From Synanceia verrucosa (lineage: Eukaryota > Chordata > Actinopteri > Perciformes > Synanceiidae): 64,000 nucleotides of DNA. This document shows, piece after piece, positions 12,717-24,800 of this stretch (its first letter is position 1; every line of letters starts with the position of its first letter). Below the pieces are notes generated by a model. It saw nothing but the letters and a program-made list of their open reading frames with translations, did not search any database and was not told the origin of the DNA. The stretch covers positions 12,466,447-12,530,446 of the forward strand of contig CM056553.1 of the NCBI GenBank assembly GCA_029721515.1. The letters run 5' to 3'. The translations under genes were made by a program, and so were the position numbers.

Positions 12717-13316
12717 GTGATCGGGAAAAACGCTCACAGCAGAGACGGAGAAAAAAAAAAAGCTTTGTTCCAGTTGGAACAGGGGAAGATTTAGACTGAG
12801 TGCAGAGCCTCAAGAGAGTGATCTGGTATTAAGTGTTCCATTACTGTGTTATTTACACCACTCAGTAGCTATGGTAATCACTTCAGTCCAAGTTTACTGA
12901 ATTCTAATCGCCATTTTTCAATGAGCATTTAATCTAATAGTGCTTCACAAAGCACTTGTATTTAGTATTAAACATTTTATTGTGAAAAAACTTTGGTACA
13001 GTAGTAACACATTGGTGACATCCTCTCCGGGTCATTTTTTTTGCTTCTTCTCAAGTTGATGTGCTCATAAACAGATCAATAAAATCCTCAGAGGCCACAC
13101 ACAAACAAAATGCTGGGTGAGGCATCGCTTCATCAGCTTTCCATTAGTCTCGCCACCTCTGATATTTTTCTCCAGTAGTCAGACTGCGGAAATTTTCTTT
13201 TCATCTCTACATACAGTACATCAACAAAACAATCTAGATGTGACACATGAACAAGCTTGTTTTGTGTGTTAAAAAAAACTTCTAGTTGAGGATTGAAGGA
13301 TAAATACATGATTTTT

Positions 13317-13349
13317 ATCGAACTGATCTTTATTTAAGCTCAGTTCGAT
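13317..13349. other. Perfect 10-bp inverted repeat
   Basis: The arms atcgaactga (13317-13326) and tcagttcgat (13340-13349) are exact reverse complements, separated by 13 bases. It could form a hairpin. It lies in AT-rich sequence with no gene nearby. Confidence 0.9.
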
Positions 13350-14344
13350 TTCACATTGTGTGCAATCTGCAGACATACCTCATCTTTACTGTGTAGTGGA
13401 GCATTTAATTTTAGATAGTGAACAGGTCAAATCGGTGTCACTTTGGTGACAAGATCAGATCTAAACCTGGGTGAGAAATTTAGATTGGACCTGTCAGTGT
13501 AAACCAAACTGAAGACATGGTGACCCCATATGATGAAATAGCGCTGTGTCCTTCGAATGGCAACTGCTCAGTGTGTGTGTGCTCAGCAGAGGGAATGCCC
13601 AGACTTTCTTATCATCGTCACATAGCCTTCCTCACCCTTTGGCTCCGTACCAAGACAGGCTGGAGCCGAACACAAGCTGTCCACTCACACAGAGCCAAAC
13701 CTAAGGAGCGACTGCTGCTGTGTTTGTTTGTACTAAAAAAAAACACAAAATTACATAAAATGACTACTTTCCACCTGTTCACACACTTTTTAAAGTCATT
13801 TGGATGAAGATGGCACCACGTTAGTTTGTCATCGCACTGTTTGTGAAATAAGAGACAAAAACTAAAAATGTAAAATATACTCATACAAAATGATTTGACA
13901 AACTGTATTTGACCTTTGCAGCTGAACTGTGAGTGTGGACTTTATAGCACACACTGACAAGTATAAACAGACTTTAAGACCTTCTATAACCCCTTAATAC
14001 TATTTATCAAAATTACAGTGCTTATCTAGCCAGTAGCCTAATGTGTCTACACAACAATTTATATGAGATAATATTGGGACATTAAATATCTAAGATGCAT
14101 TTAGTGGGTTTGGGTCAGCTCATGAGGATTAGCAGAATAAAACATATGCAACCAAATTGTTCAAATAGTTGGATGTCTGATAGAGCTTGAGACATAAAGT
14201 CTGTACATCTTATGGTAGACTGATGAAATATGCTGTGTCAGTACACAACCTGGAAACTTGAGTCACTGTAATTATCTTGTCTTTTTGGAGATATACTTAA
14301 AAACATATTACTGCGACCACAGTGCATATAATGTATAACTAGAA
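13350..14344. other. No gene recognised
   Basis: AT-rich, unique-looking sequence. Small open frames lack any coding support. Confidence 0.55.
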
Positions 14345-14585
14345 CTACTGCCTGTGGTTGTGTGCCTCTGTCCATCAGTCGAGCTGCATTTTCTGCAGCA
14401 GATTTGTGTTTTGTGAAGTCACGATGACCATCACCACTTGAGATGGAACTGATGTGAGGCCACAGTGACCTTGAACTTTGACCACCAAAATCTGATCACC
14501 CTTGAGTCCAAGAAAAGTTTGAGTCAAATGTAAAGAAATTCTTTCCAGGTGTTCCTGATGTTACATTCATGAGAAAGGATGAAAA
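14345..14585. repeat. Abundant teleost interspersed repeat
   Basis: The core reads ccacagtgaccttgaacttt then gaccaccaaaatctgatcac, followed by cttgagtccaag and a segment ending in cattcatgagaaaggatg. I recognise this as a very common fish repeat, from memory. Boundaries are approximate and the class is not assigned. This copy is diverged. Confidence 0.7.
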
Positions 14586-14829
14586 GTACAGTATGTACTG
14601 CACAGAAATGATGGTCGACCCAAACCCATACTCAAGCCGGCGCAGAGGCACGAGGAAAGATCATCAGAGTCATAAAAGATATCACAAAAAAACGAAAAAC
14701 AGTAAAATGAATCATAAATCACCAAACAGCTGATACACAACAGAAACATCACCCAACACTATGCATTCTCTTCATAAGCCAAACCAATGTTTCATAACAA
14801 CGCTGTAATACTTGTGCAATTCCATCTGA

Positions 14830-14928
14830 TACATATATACATATATATATATACACACACACACGCGTGTATACATATACACGCGTGTGTGTATATATAT
14901 ACACACACGCGTGTATACGTATACACGC

Positions 14929-14978
<50 letters not shown>

Positions 14979-14992
14979 ATATAATATAAGCA
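14830..14992. repeat. Alternating purine-pyrimidine tract, TA/CA/CG
   Basis: About 160 bp of almost unbroken alternation: TA blocks, CA/TG blocks and three CACGCG-type cores (near 14862, 14880 and 14907). The mixture is close to self-complementary, so it can form a cruciform, and the CG/CA/TG blocks are of the kind known to favour left-handed Z-DNA. Four overlapping open frames rich in Tyr, Ile, Thr and His are artefacts of the repeat. Confidence 0.95.
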
Positions 14993-14999
14993 TGGCTGT

Positions 15000-15717
15000 C
15001 TGAGAAGAATTCTGCTTGTTTCCATAATGTCACGTTTGTGACATGCAGCTTGTTGTCAGCTGTCAGAATCTTTAGGATCATGGGAGCTGTTTTTTTTTTC
15101 TTTTTTGTTTCGTCTCTAATGACTGTTTACAATAACTCCGGTGGCCTGGTAGCACCAGGCTGTAACACAGTTAGCAGAATGGTTTGTGCACTTAGTTTCA
15201 AATACAGCCCAACTGGGACACACAGGCATTAGCTCTTAACAGTTAGCGGGTCCCCAAACTGCTGCTGCATCACAAATCCATTAATGTTATGTATTTTACT
15301 TTATAATGACCTGATGAACTGCAGAGGTGGATTAAAAATGGCTCAAAGAAACAGTAGTGCGAAGCCAGTGATGTACAGAAAGCAACGCATGTGTGTCTTA
15401 ACCTGACTTTACAGACAAGGACAACAGCAAGACGTGGGAGAGTACAGCGCTAGATTATTTGACAGCAGCCCACAAACCTCACCATGTTAGTCATTATTTC
15501 ATCAAAAAAGAAAACAGTATGCAGGATTGATTTGATGAACAAGAACACACCTGGCATTTATAAGAAAACGGAACAAACAAAGGAAACAGAAAATTGCAAA
15601 AAATGGTTGATATTAAACTGTATAATTTACTTTTTATTGTTATTCCACTGATCGTAATTTTAGATGCTGTGTGGCATTGACCTTTAATCACATTTGGATC
15701 ATGGATCAGGCCTTTAA
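15000..15717. other. No gene recognised
   Basis: Ordinary AT-rich sequence with a T-rich run near 15090-15105. Confidence 0.55.
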
Positions 15718-15739
15718 ATGACATTCCAAATGAGACTGC

Positions 15740-15985
15740 TACTTAGTATTGGTCAATTACGCAGATATGGTCAATTATGTGAAAACGAGCATCTCACATT
15801 TCTCTATCGCTACTGCGGAAGTCCTTTAGGATTACAGACTTTTGGAATTTGGTTCGCTCGCCTTATCTCTGTCGCAGTGGATCAATGGGGCCCTCCTGCT
15901 GGTCGCTTATTATTTCAATCCCCCTATTGCAAAGACCTTAGGCTTCCTCTCAAGGGTTGGCTGCTAAAACCTAGGGCACTGCATT
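15740..15985. other. Candidate conserved non-coding block
   Basis: This stretch is more balanced in base composition, richer in CpG and freer of simple repeats than its flanks (for example cgctcgccttatctctgtcg followed by cagtggatcaatggggccc). An open plus-strand frame of 89 codons covers it. The frame has no recognisable motif, no paired splice signals and unremarkable composition, so I do not call it a gene. An old regulatory element is as likely. Confidence 0.2.
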
Positions 15986-17087
15986 AGATGTAGCTCTACT
16001 GTGTAAAAATCGAGTGGTGCTCAGACTCAGGTGACATGAAGGGAGGGTGCACTGAGGACAGTTTGGATGACAGATGAGTGGAGGAGAAATGCTCAACATG
16101 ATCAGTCACTGTATAGACTGCGTGTGCACATTCACATGCACACTTCTAATGGCACTGGCTCCACCATAAATAACTCCCTCATTGATTTTTTTATTACATA
16201 TCTCACAACACAACTGCAGTCCCATGCAAAACAAGTGAGAATGACAGATTATGTACGAGACCGTCAACCGAACTGAAATACTGTAACAATCAGTTGTGAC
16301 GCCGCAGTGCTGGAATTAAAACCTCACTGGCGTAGAGTGGGTGACATTTCTGATTATTGGTGAACAAAGCGTGTGTGTGCACACTGCTACTGCAGCAAGA
16401 GAAGATAGAGAGCCTGCAGAGAGACTGGAGACATAAAAAGCAAAAACACGGAGGAGGCAGATCGAGAAAATATGGGTCAGACAGAGGAAGGCGGTGTAAA
16501 TCAGAATGTGTAAACATGCACAGGCCTAATCTCATTATCCCTCACCCTCCTGGGTCTGTGATCGGATGCTTGATTAAAGCAGGAGATGAAAGGAAAAAGG
16601 TAAAGGACATAGACGGAGGCAGGTGGGAGGAAGGTGATTGAGTATCCTACAGAGAAGTAATAAATAGAGATTAAGGGATAGTATGAAGTAGGCAACATGT
16701 GTGGTAAAGTCTCGACAGTCTACTGTGTGCTAAGAGCTGTGCGGCACTCATTTACATAAACAGTGGGATGGCAAAAAATATCTTCTGCATATTAAATGAA
16801 ATAGAGATCTTTGTCAAAATCCCATAAAATGTGAAGCAATTATCTGAATTATATGTTTATATGTGAAACCATTTAAAGCGCATGTGGACTATGGATGTGT
16901 GTGAATGATGTGCAATTTTATGTGCCATAAACATAACTTTCCTGTTGAACAAATGGCCTAAAATGTCTAAATATTACTGTTAATGTTGTCTAAATGATTC
17001 CTGTAAAACAGCACTGTGGCTAATAATGTACCTAGAGCATTGTATTATTATACAGTATTTCTGTAAGAAGTATCAAGTGCAAAAGAC
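15986..17087. other. No gene recognised
   Basis: AT-rich sequence. A purine-rich part at about 16390-16640 gives short open frames on both strands without coding signals. Confidence 0.55.
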
Positions 17088-17144
17088 AGTAGTAGTAGTA
17101 GTAGAAGTAGTGGTGGTGGTGGTGGTAGTAGTAGTAGTAGCAGC
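17088..17144. repeat. (AGT)n/(GGT)n trinucleotide microsatellite
   Basis: An impure array of AGT units with a central block of GGT units. It encodes a run of valines in one frame, an artefact of the repeat. Confidence 0.93.
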
Positions 17145-19667
17145 AAAGGGTCGATTTATGCATAAATCAGACCTCAGGGATGAGCGACTGAAAACCCCCC
17201 CAGCCTTTTACTTAATTCATTATTAATTATTTTCAGAACTGACTGCATGCTGCTCACTTTCCTATGATTGCCTAATTCTTGGTACAGCTGCAAATGACCT
17301 CATGATTTCTTAAAAGGCAACCCTGGCTTCGAGGCATTTGCTCTTCATGCACATTACACAGGATGGGCAGGGTGTTCATGCGTGTTGTGTGAGAACTTGA
17401 ACTTCACCTAACCTGAACATCTCCCCTTTGGCTATGCTAGCAGGTTGGGGCGTGGACCCACCTGTTCACTTTGAGTATGTGTGTTAACAAAGCCTGTCAG
17501 AACCAATAATACTGCTAAACAGGCTGCCTTGCCAAGCATGGAGCCAACTGTGAGGACTGCAGAAAAAGAAGATGTAATGGTGTTTCAACTGAAAAAAAAG
17601 TCATTTTCTGCTCTACCCCAAAAGCACAAACACTTATCGAAAACTAGTTTATTCATATGTTGTCTGGTGCCTTGTTGTGGAATACTCAGGCTGACACTGA
17701 TGCACTGGATAAGCACTCTTACCTCTCTGTAAACATGGTTATCCATTTGCATTCATTCCCCTCCGTTTGCTTTTGCAGCAGTTTCATCTCATTGTAGCAC
17801 AGAAAGAGGTCCCGCACAGATACAAGCTCAGCAATGCTTTTTTGTGTTAAAAATGACAGCCATTGTTTACCGTTCCTAACACACATAAGCCATAAAGCAG
17901 TCATAATGAGCGGACAAAGTTTATGTATGATGAAATTAATTTCTAACTTTGGTTGACCTTTAAAAAGCGCATTCACAACCCAGACGTTGTTCTGCAGAAC
18001 AAAATTCCCCTTAATACACACGTTTTTTTAAATGAGTAGAATATTGACAAAAAAAAGGTTACTGAGCGTGGGCCAATAATGCTGTGGCATTTCACACTTG
18101 AGATATTTCCTCATAGAGTTAGAGCAGACACCATGAAATAGCCTGTAAAGGTGTTGTCAAAACACACACTCCGGCCCACTCTAAAACTGCTGCTAAAGTG
18201 CTGTCACGGTAACCGTAGCCACAGATGACGGCTCGACTTGAAGTGCTGGTGAGCCTTGTCCTTCTTTATCTTTCCCCTTTTGTCTTCATCTCCTTTTCCC
18301 TTCTACTCTATGAAATGCTGACCTCTTCCTGTTTGCTCAACTTTACCCCCATATCTACTCATTAACATATACAGTACCTCAACTTCAACCGTTGCTGCTT
18401 TTTCCTGCTGATTGCCTCATTATTATCTTCACAGCTCCTCCAACTCATCTTAGTTCCATCTCTCCTCTTTCCCCTTTCATTCTCCTCTCCTCCTCTTCCT
18501 CCTGCTGATCACTCTGGACCAGCAGAGCTCTCCATCAAGCAGACATCAGGCATCTGTCCAGAGTCCAAGCCAGTCTCAGCATGATTGATTTTTGGCCCAC
18601 CTGCATCTTTTCGTAATGACCAACTGTCAGTTGTTTTACTGCCCACACTGCCTCTCCTCAGCATCTCCTGTCACCACAGCATCCAGAGGCTAAATCTCTC
18701 TGCTCAGACCTACAGTGCATTATCTAGCTTGTCTGCAGAAGAAGATTTATGGGTACACCGTCGAGCGCGCTCGTTCTTCCTCCAATCACAAGAGGAGAAC
18801 GCTATCATGGATGGTTATTGTAAAGAAACGAATCGATTACATTCTGACGGCAAACACAATATCTCTTTTACGCTTTAAAGTTTTCAATTATTCCCAGGAA
18901 ATGGCTTGTCCAACAGAAGCTAATGACCGTCTGTTTGGGCTTGCGAGCACAATGCTGTGTTTTGATTTGGTCCTGTGACGGCTTGTAAAACAGTTTGAGG
19001 CAGCAGATGATTTGGACTAGAATGAAATGGTAACTCTGGAGAGCTGCCACGTGAAGCACAAGCAGGACATATTTTCTCTGTTTCATTTCAAATGAGAAAT
19101 CAGCACATGCCACTGATTAGTTTGAAAAGAAGGAATTTAGAATTCACCCCAAAACAAGCCACAATGACTGTCATCGCCACATGTTTTTTCCCACGATCAA
19201 ACTTCTCCTCCACTGCTCTTGGGCCAATGTGAGAGTGAGCAGTATCCAGACTAAATGTGATGGAGCACTGAAGCTGGACAAGCCATTTAAATTTCACCTT
19301 GAGGGCTAAAGTTTTATTGGAAGTACAAGATGTTCCTTCTTCAACCGAACCCAGACGTCAGTAAGATGTGATGTCAGGAACACTTTCAAAAACTCATTCG
19401 TGTCCCGTGGCAACTTCCTGACTGAGTATGGATACATGAGAGGAGCTTCAAACTGGAAGCCCGGGCACATCACTTCCCCTAGCTTCATTCACCTGGAAGC
19501 TTCTTTGATCATCTACAGAGGCCGGGTGCAACTTGTAGATCAGGAGTAAGGGAAATTGTCCTTTTTACTTTTTGTTGCTGTTTCTCTGTTGTATTCCTTC
19601 CTTCGCTGTTTTGAATGTTCTTCCTTCTCCCCTTCTCCTTCCCTTGCCCTCTTTCTCTTTCTGGCAG
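17145..19667. other. No gene recognised
   Basis: Mixed unique sequence. Pyrimidine-rich DNA at about 18240-18500 and 19580-19660 resembles long polypyrimidine tracts. No exon is supported except the weak candidate that follows. Confidence 0.5.
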
Positions 19668-19779
19668 GGGCAACTTAGGGCCCATGGAGAGCAGCGATGC
19701 AGCAGAAGGCATCTTTGAAAGAGAGCTCTGGCTGCAAACCTTTCATGTAGTGCTATGCCTGGCCAAGGAGGGCTGTGGG
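19668..19779 (+). CDS. Weak candidate exon after a strong pyrimidine tract
   Basis: A pyrimidine tract of more than 50 bases ends in ctctttctctttctggcag at 19667. The 112-bp GC-richer segment after it is open in one frame (GNLGPMESSDAAEGIFERE, then a hydrophobic stretch) up to a modest donor-like GGG followed by GTACCT at 19780. The frame continues open to a stop at about 19825, so it might instead be a terminal segment. I recognise no domain. Chance placement of a pyrimidine-rich microsatellite next to unique DNA is the main alternative. Confidence 0.18.
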
Positions 19780-20358
19780 GTACCTCGGCTGTCAGAAGGC
19801 ACAAACCAGAGGAGGGAGGACAGATGAGACAAGCAGAGAGGAGGGGAGGGGGCTATTAATAATCTATTTATGCTTTTGTATCAGTCAATCACTGGAAGCA
19901 TTTACGTTTGTTAAACTCTTTGAGTACATTTACGTCCTTTAAAATAGAATGCTTGAGTGCCATAAACATATATGTCCGTCTTTCTTTTTTCGACAGCTAG
20001 CACAAAAGGGCCAGTCTGTGAGTAACATTGGGGCTTCTGGGGTTTGTAGTTGGGACATAAAAAGATTTCACCACGGAGATCAAAGCAGGAAGTGGAGACG
20101 ATCGAGATTAGAGAGCAAAACAAACAGAATCTGGACAAAAAGTGGAGATTTTGGTGAAAGTGGCCTCTACTCTCCTCCAGACAAAACAAGAATGGAACAA
20201 GGTAAAAACAATGTTTTTTTTTTTTTTAAAGATGAACTAGAAAGTCTCTTCTTTCATTTGAGTTATTCAATTTTTCAGAGTCATAGTACAAAATATTATG
20301 TGCATCACGAAAGATGACTCAAAATGGCCAAAAACACTGGCACAAGGCACTTTCGGTT

Positions 20359-21053
20359 TTAAAGCCCCAACAAAGCTTAATTTGTACCTTAAACTAATGT
20401 TTCCAAAATCTTTCAGTGGTTCATCAACTCAAAATAGAGCGAACGGCACTTCTGCATTCACTTTGCAGCCCTCGGCTCTAAGATCGGGTAGCATATTTGT
20501 AGTTCAAATGAGACCTAAGAAACTACAGGTCTGACTTGCTTTACGGCAGGCATTACCATAGCCGTTAGGTGGAGCAGGCTCCAGGTGGAGCATAGCCTGT
20601 TTGGCAGGTACATAAATGGGAGATACCTAGCAGAGAGGTCGCTTTTGAATTGTCATCATGTCGGAGCCTGCACAGAAAAAGAAGGCTATGCTGTCAGAGG
20701 AGGTGAAGAAGAGAAAACGGGAGCATGATTGTCAAAGAGCTCGAACAAATGTGATCATTGGTCCGGCTTACCGTAGATTGGTTTATATATTGATTTGCTC
20801 ATGTTAGCCAGAGACCGTTGATGATTTCTAAAGTATGTTTATATTAGCTAAGGCGCTAGCTATCGTGCTAACATGCATAGGTAGCTGCTAATGCTAGGCA
20901 CGTAAGTTTATGTTTGTGAGACGTTTTTCTAGCACAGCTGTTATGAGTTGAATTCCGTGAAGGACAACAATAATTTATTACAGTGGTAATGGACAATTTC
21001 GCTTCTAACCGGTAGGGGGATCGAAGTGGAAAAGTGCTTTGGTGGGGCTTTAA
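20359..21053 (+). mobile_element. TTAA-flanked element B, inserted in copy 1 of A
   Basis: The 687-bp interior (20363-21049) is bounded by TTAA on both sides. Its inverted ends read AGCCCCAACAAAGC on the left and AGCCCCACCAAAGC on the right in reverse complement, differing at one base. The uninterrupted 61.9-kb copy of A contains a single TTAA at the matching place (gccgttttTTAAaatc in its orientation), so it acts as an empty site and fixes the boundaries. B keeps a short reading frame (20658-20807) and is otherwise non-coding, so it looks like an internally deleted, non-autonomous element. The superfamily is undetermined; piggyBac and Kolobok both use TTAA. Confidence 0.85.
20658..20807 (+). 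pseudogene. 5' remnant of a possible transposon-encoded protein in element B
   Basis: An ATG at 20658 opens 49 codons ending at a TAG (20805-20807). The start MSEPAQKKKAML is followed by a strongly basic, helix-prone stretch (EEVKKRKREHDCQRART), then a hydrophobic end in VYILICSC. Lysine/arginine-rich N-termini of this type occur in uncharacterised transposon-related fish proteins, as far as I remember, which would make this the leftover first exon of an element protein. Everything downstream is non-coding, so the product, if any, is a truncated peptide. The stretch is too short for a domain call. Confidence 0.4.
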
Positions 21054-21079
21054 AAAAGGGCTGGTACTCAATAAGTTAA

Positions 21080-21810
21080 AAATGCCATTCCTCCTGTATT
21101 GACCAGTAAGGAACAACACATTATCTCAGCATGTCACTGTTTGGCCTATTACATCTGCTGCAGAATGTGCCTCCTTAACAGGCAAAGCGCACCAGAACAG
21201 TATGCAGTGTGTGTCGGCAGGAGGCGGGCAGAAAGTTAATGTGTGTGCTTATGTCACACATGCCTATGTGTGTAAAATCCTTCAGAAACCAGGCTGCATG
21301 CTTCTTTCAGTAAGGCACATAATAACTCAAAAGCCTCCCATTGACAGCGGCTGTCTATAGCTGTGAAGGACTGTGAGTTTGACTAATGGATTCTCTCATA
21401 GCTGTTTACCTGTGTAGGTTCTGCATGGGAAAATCAGGGAGGAATGATGCACAGCACTGAAGGCAGGTCTGTCCTTAGTCCTAAATGCCACGTCTGGGAA
21501 CGCAGACAAGGATCATTACTGAGTCACACTGTGTTGTTTACCTCAGACATAGCCATCCTTCACAACAGAAAATGGAAATTATTATTATTTTTTTTAAGTT
21601 TGCAGTTATTTAAAGTGTAATCTCTTCTTGAGAGGCCTATCATTAAAATCAAACCATGCTTGCCAATAGGCCAAAGCCTGGTTTCAATGACTTTTCAATG
21701 ACCCTCAATCAAGAAACACTGTTTCTTCTCCCTTTTACATAAAACACATTAAATGTAAATGCCTCATATCAAATGCAAACAGGGAGGTCATGGGAAACAA
21801 ACCACATAAG
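21080..21810. other. No gene recognised
   Basis: Unique-looking sequence with a short AT tract near 21580-21598. Confidence 0.55.
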
Positions 21811-21838
21811 AAAGAAACAAAAAGAAAGAAAGAAAGAG
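21811..21838. repeat. (AAAG)n microsatellite, impure
   Basis: Short run of AAAG/AAAC units ending in three perfect AAAG repeats. Confidence 0.85.
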
Positions 21839-24800
21839 TACCCACTACATTAAGTCTATTACACCCCACCTGTGCCACCTTGACAGTTATAAAGCTGCAT
21901 CAGCAAGTAGTATAATCCTAATAAATATATTCTCTATAACATGTTATAGTTTATACATGTTTAACAATAAATCATCTTTTAAATGCTGTACAAATGTCTG
22001 CAATAAGACAGTAAACGTCACCAAGGAAATGTGTCGCTCCCAGGGCTATGCTAACAGTTCAATCCATTTCAAGCGACTTTTTACCATCACAGAAGTGTAT
22101 ATGTGGCAGAACAGCTCAACCTGTATATTTCCACACAAACACTCATAGCTTCAAGAGTGTGGTACTCATCCAGAGGAGGTTATGTGCTGTAAGCTACTGA
22201 CAGGAGGATATGAACGGGGAAAAGCACTCTTAAAAGACAAGAGGGTGAGGAGGGGGAGCAGACGAGGCCCTGGACTCATACTGTCCAACAAGTATAGCAG
22301 CATTATGCTCAACGCAACAGGGGGCCGAGACGGCTGCCAGGCTCTGTGCACGGCAAGGTGGCAGTTTTACAAAGAAACCCATTTTTACACTTGAATGAAA
22401 GTATCCACTGCTAATCCTGTCATTTAAGTCAATGTAGCTCACAGCAGGTTTCAATGCATTACATGTGCTTAAAAAATCATGGTGTTGACTCTCAATCGTG
22501 ACCTTGGTCCCTCTGATGCACCATACAGTTCTAATATAAAACAGAAAAAGTGGATAGATCACTGGTAAAGAGCATCTAAAAAGTATGTCCTCTCATAGAT
22601 GGTCAAAATTACTGTACATTGAGGCAGTGCTTGTTCAACACATGAAATAGAGGAGCAAGCATGGGCATGAATTAATAAGTAGAGGCTCCATACAACTTGG
22701 CTGGAATGTTGGAGAGGTGCTGACAGAGATGAGAGTTGGGGTTGGAGAGAGAGCTTCATGGAGGGAGGATCCTACAAAGTGGAGTTAAAAATAGAGTATG
22801 AAGTGGAGGCAGGAGGGAGGAGGGGATGTACCTGTGGGCTTGGAGGCAGCCTAGTTAGCAATGAGCAGCACCACTGTGGACGACTCTGAGCTGGAGAGAG
22901 AGAGACAGAGGGAGAGAAAGAGGGATGAGACAAATGAGAGGAAAAGGATGAGGACAAAGTGAGGGGAAAACCAGATGACATTTAATGAGCGGAAAGGGAT
23001 GGAAAGGGACAGGGGGTTTAATGAGAAAACAAGTCAGATGAGCATGAAAACCCATGTTTGAGTCAGGAACTGTCAATTACTTCACAGTAAGCTGAATGTG
23101 GATTGCAGCAATGACTAGCAATAGTCCACGACATGATGAACACGATGAACTAAATGTCTCCTGAACACACACTGGATGTTAAATTTTAGGTGCTAGAGGG
23201 GAAGATTTCATTCTAATCATTCCAGCTAAACCTATATGGAGGCAATACAGTCATATGTAGTAGCATATTACTTCAAAGCATGTCATCCTCTATCTAAAGA
23301 ACTAGTCATTTATAATAAGGGAAGCTCTCCTACTCTCTAGTTTTGCTCTCATTTAAGGTGAAGTAGTAGTAGTCTTTTAGTATTAATAAATATTGTTTAA
23401 CACCATGTTTTATTTAAGATGTTTTGTGTTTTATTAATCCAGGCTCCAGTAGTGAAACCTGCATGTGCAAGAACTACCATGGACTGCAAAATGCCTTCCA
23501 TTTCCTAAAATCCAAAAGAGATCATACAAACATTTACACAAATACAATGAAGATATTTGATCACCCCTTCTGGCATGGAAAGATTTTATTTTAGGAATTA
23601 ATGGGAAACTTAGTGAGATCTGGCCTCAGATAGATAGACACTGACACCAGAAGGCAGCCAATCAGAGGCAACAGGAGACACTCAACATGGACAAAGTGCA
23701 CTGTTAACGCAAGGGTCGACCAGGTGTAGTGTGTCTTTTTTGTCAGCATGAAATAATCAGAGAAAACAGCTGAACCCATCATTTGGGTCCTAAAAAGCTA
23801 TTGTTCCAAACCGGTTCAGGAGGGATACCACTGGTGGAGAGGAAGACTTGGCAAGAGAAGCTGCGCTGAGCAGCTGTTAAAAATACTTCCATATTCTCAA
23901 GCTTCATACATGGATACCAGGGATTTTGTAGTATTTTGTATTGCTATGCTTGAGCGTTTTGATGCTTCTGTATATCACATGTTTGCTTGCTACTTGGATC
24001 ATGAAGATCCAAGTGAATCCAGCTAAACAAAAAAGGAAAAAGACAACACATACGATCATTTCACTTTTTTTCCAATTTTGTTTATTTGCTGCACTCTGAA
24101 TAATGAATTATGCTTGTAAAGCATTTGTTAATTTTCCAATACGGCTCATTATTTAGCATTTTAACAAATTCACGCAAGGTGTGCTCACAAAACCGTGGTT
24201 AATCATGAACGACGTGACTGCGTGTTGCCAGTCTCTCCTGCTGTCTTCCCCCATAACTGTCTGTTTGTCACTGAGGCGCATCAGTGTGCCACACTTCGCC
24301 ACAATGATTGCCTAATAAGAGACACTAAGAGGAGAACAGGCCAGTCAATGGATGACAAAGTGGAGCAACAAGTTTTCATTTGCTCTGAATGTCAAATAAG
24401 TAAGTAGTCTCTTTATCACATACAAAAAAGAGACAGAGTGAAAGGAAAAAACTTTTAATTCTGGTAAATACATTAAAATATCAGTACTACACACTTTTCT
24501 TCATAGCGTTGTTTAATTTTGTTTCCAGAGTTCTACTCTGCAGACAAACATCATCCTGATGAATAGTTATCGTTGGCACTGAACTCATTTTCACTCTGGA
24601 TGTTAGTGTCAGTTAATGTCTAATATTAAAATGTAAATGTGAGATTAGCGTCTACACCAGTGCATAAACATCTGCTATCGCTACATAATGACAAAGAGAA
24701 TGGTTTATTTGAGTGCTCATATCAATTAGCAGTTATAAACTGAACATGCGATCACCCAGTAATGTGCAACAAATCTTACAGTCTTGCATATTCAACATGG

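Larger units (their letters stand above)
19911..21079 (-). mobile_element. TTAA-flanked element family A, copy 1 (interrupted by B)
   Basis: TTAA at 19911-19914 and at 21076-21079 flank inverted ends related to CTCTTTGAGTGCCA. Much of the interior is the reverse complement of the 61.9-kb copy. For example, both contain versions of gagagcaaaacaa and ctggacaaaaagtgg, and of a segment whose chance translation is GLYSPP. The copy is split at 20359-21053 by element B. The TTAA target and the short inverted ends with no coding capacity fit a piggyBac-type non-autonomous element. Assignment to that superfamily is inference. Confidence 0.8.

Noticed and set aside
14749..15081. Tyr/Ile/Thr/His-rich open frames up to 110 codons
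   Set aside because: They are translations of the TA/CA tract in several frames on both strands.
19949..20317. A 122-codon plus-strand frame sharing the peptide GLYSPP with a minus-strand frame at 62.0-62.3 kb
   Set aside because: The similarity comes from DNA homology of two copies of element A in opposite orientation. The frames differ elsewhere and have shifted, so there is no protein conservation.
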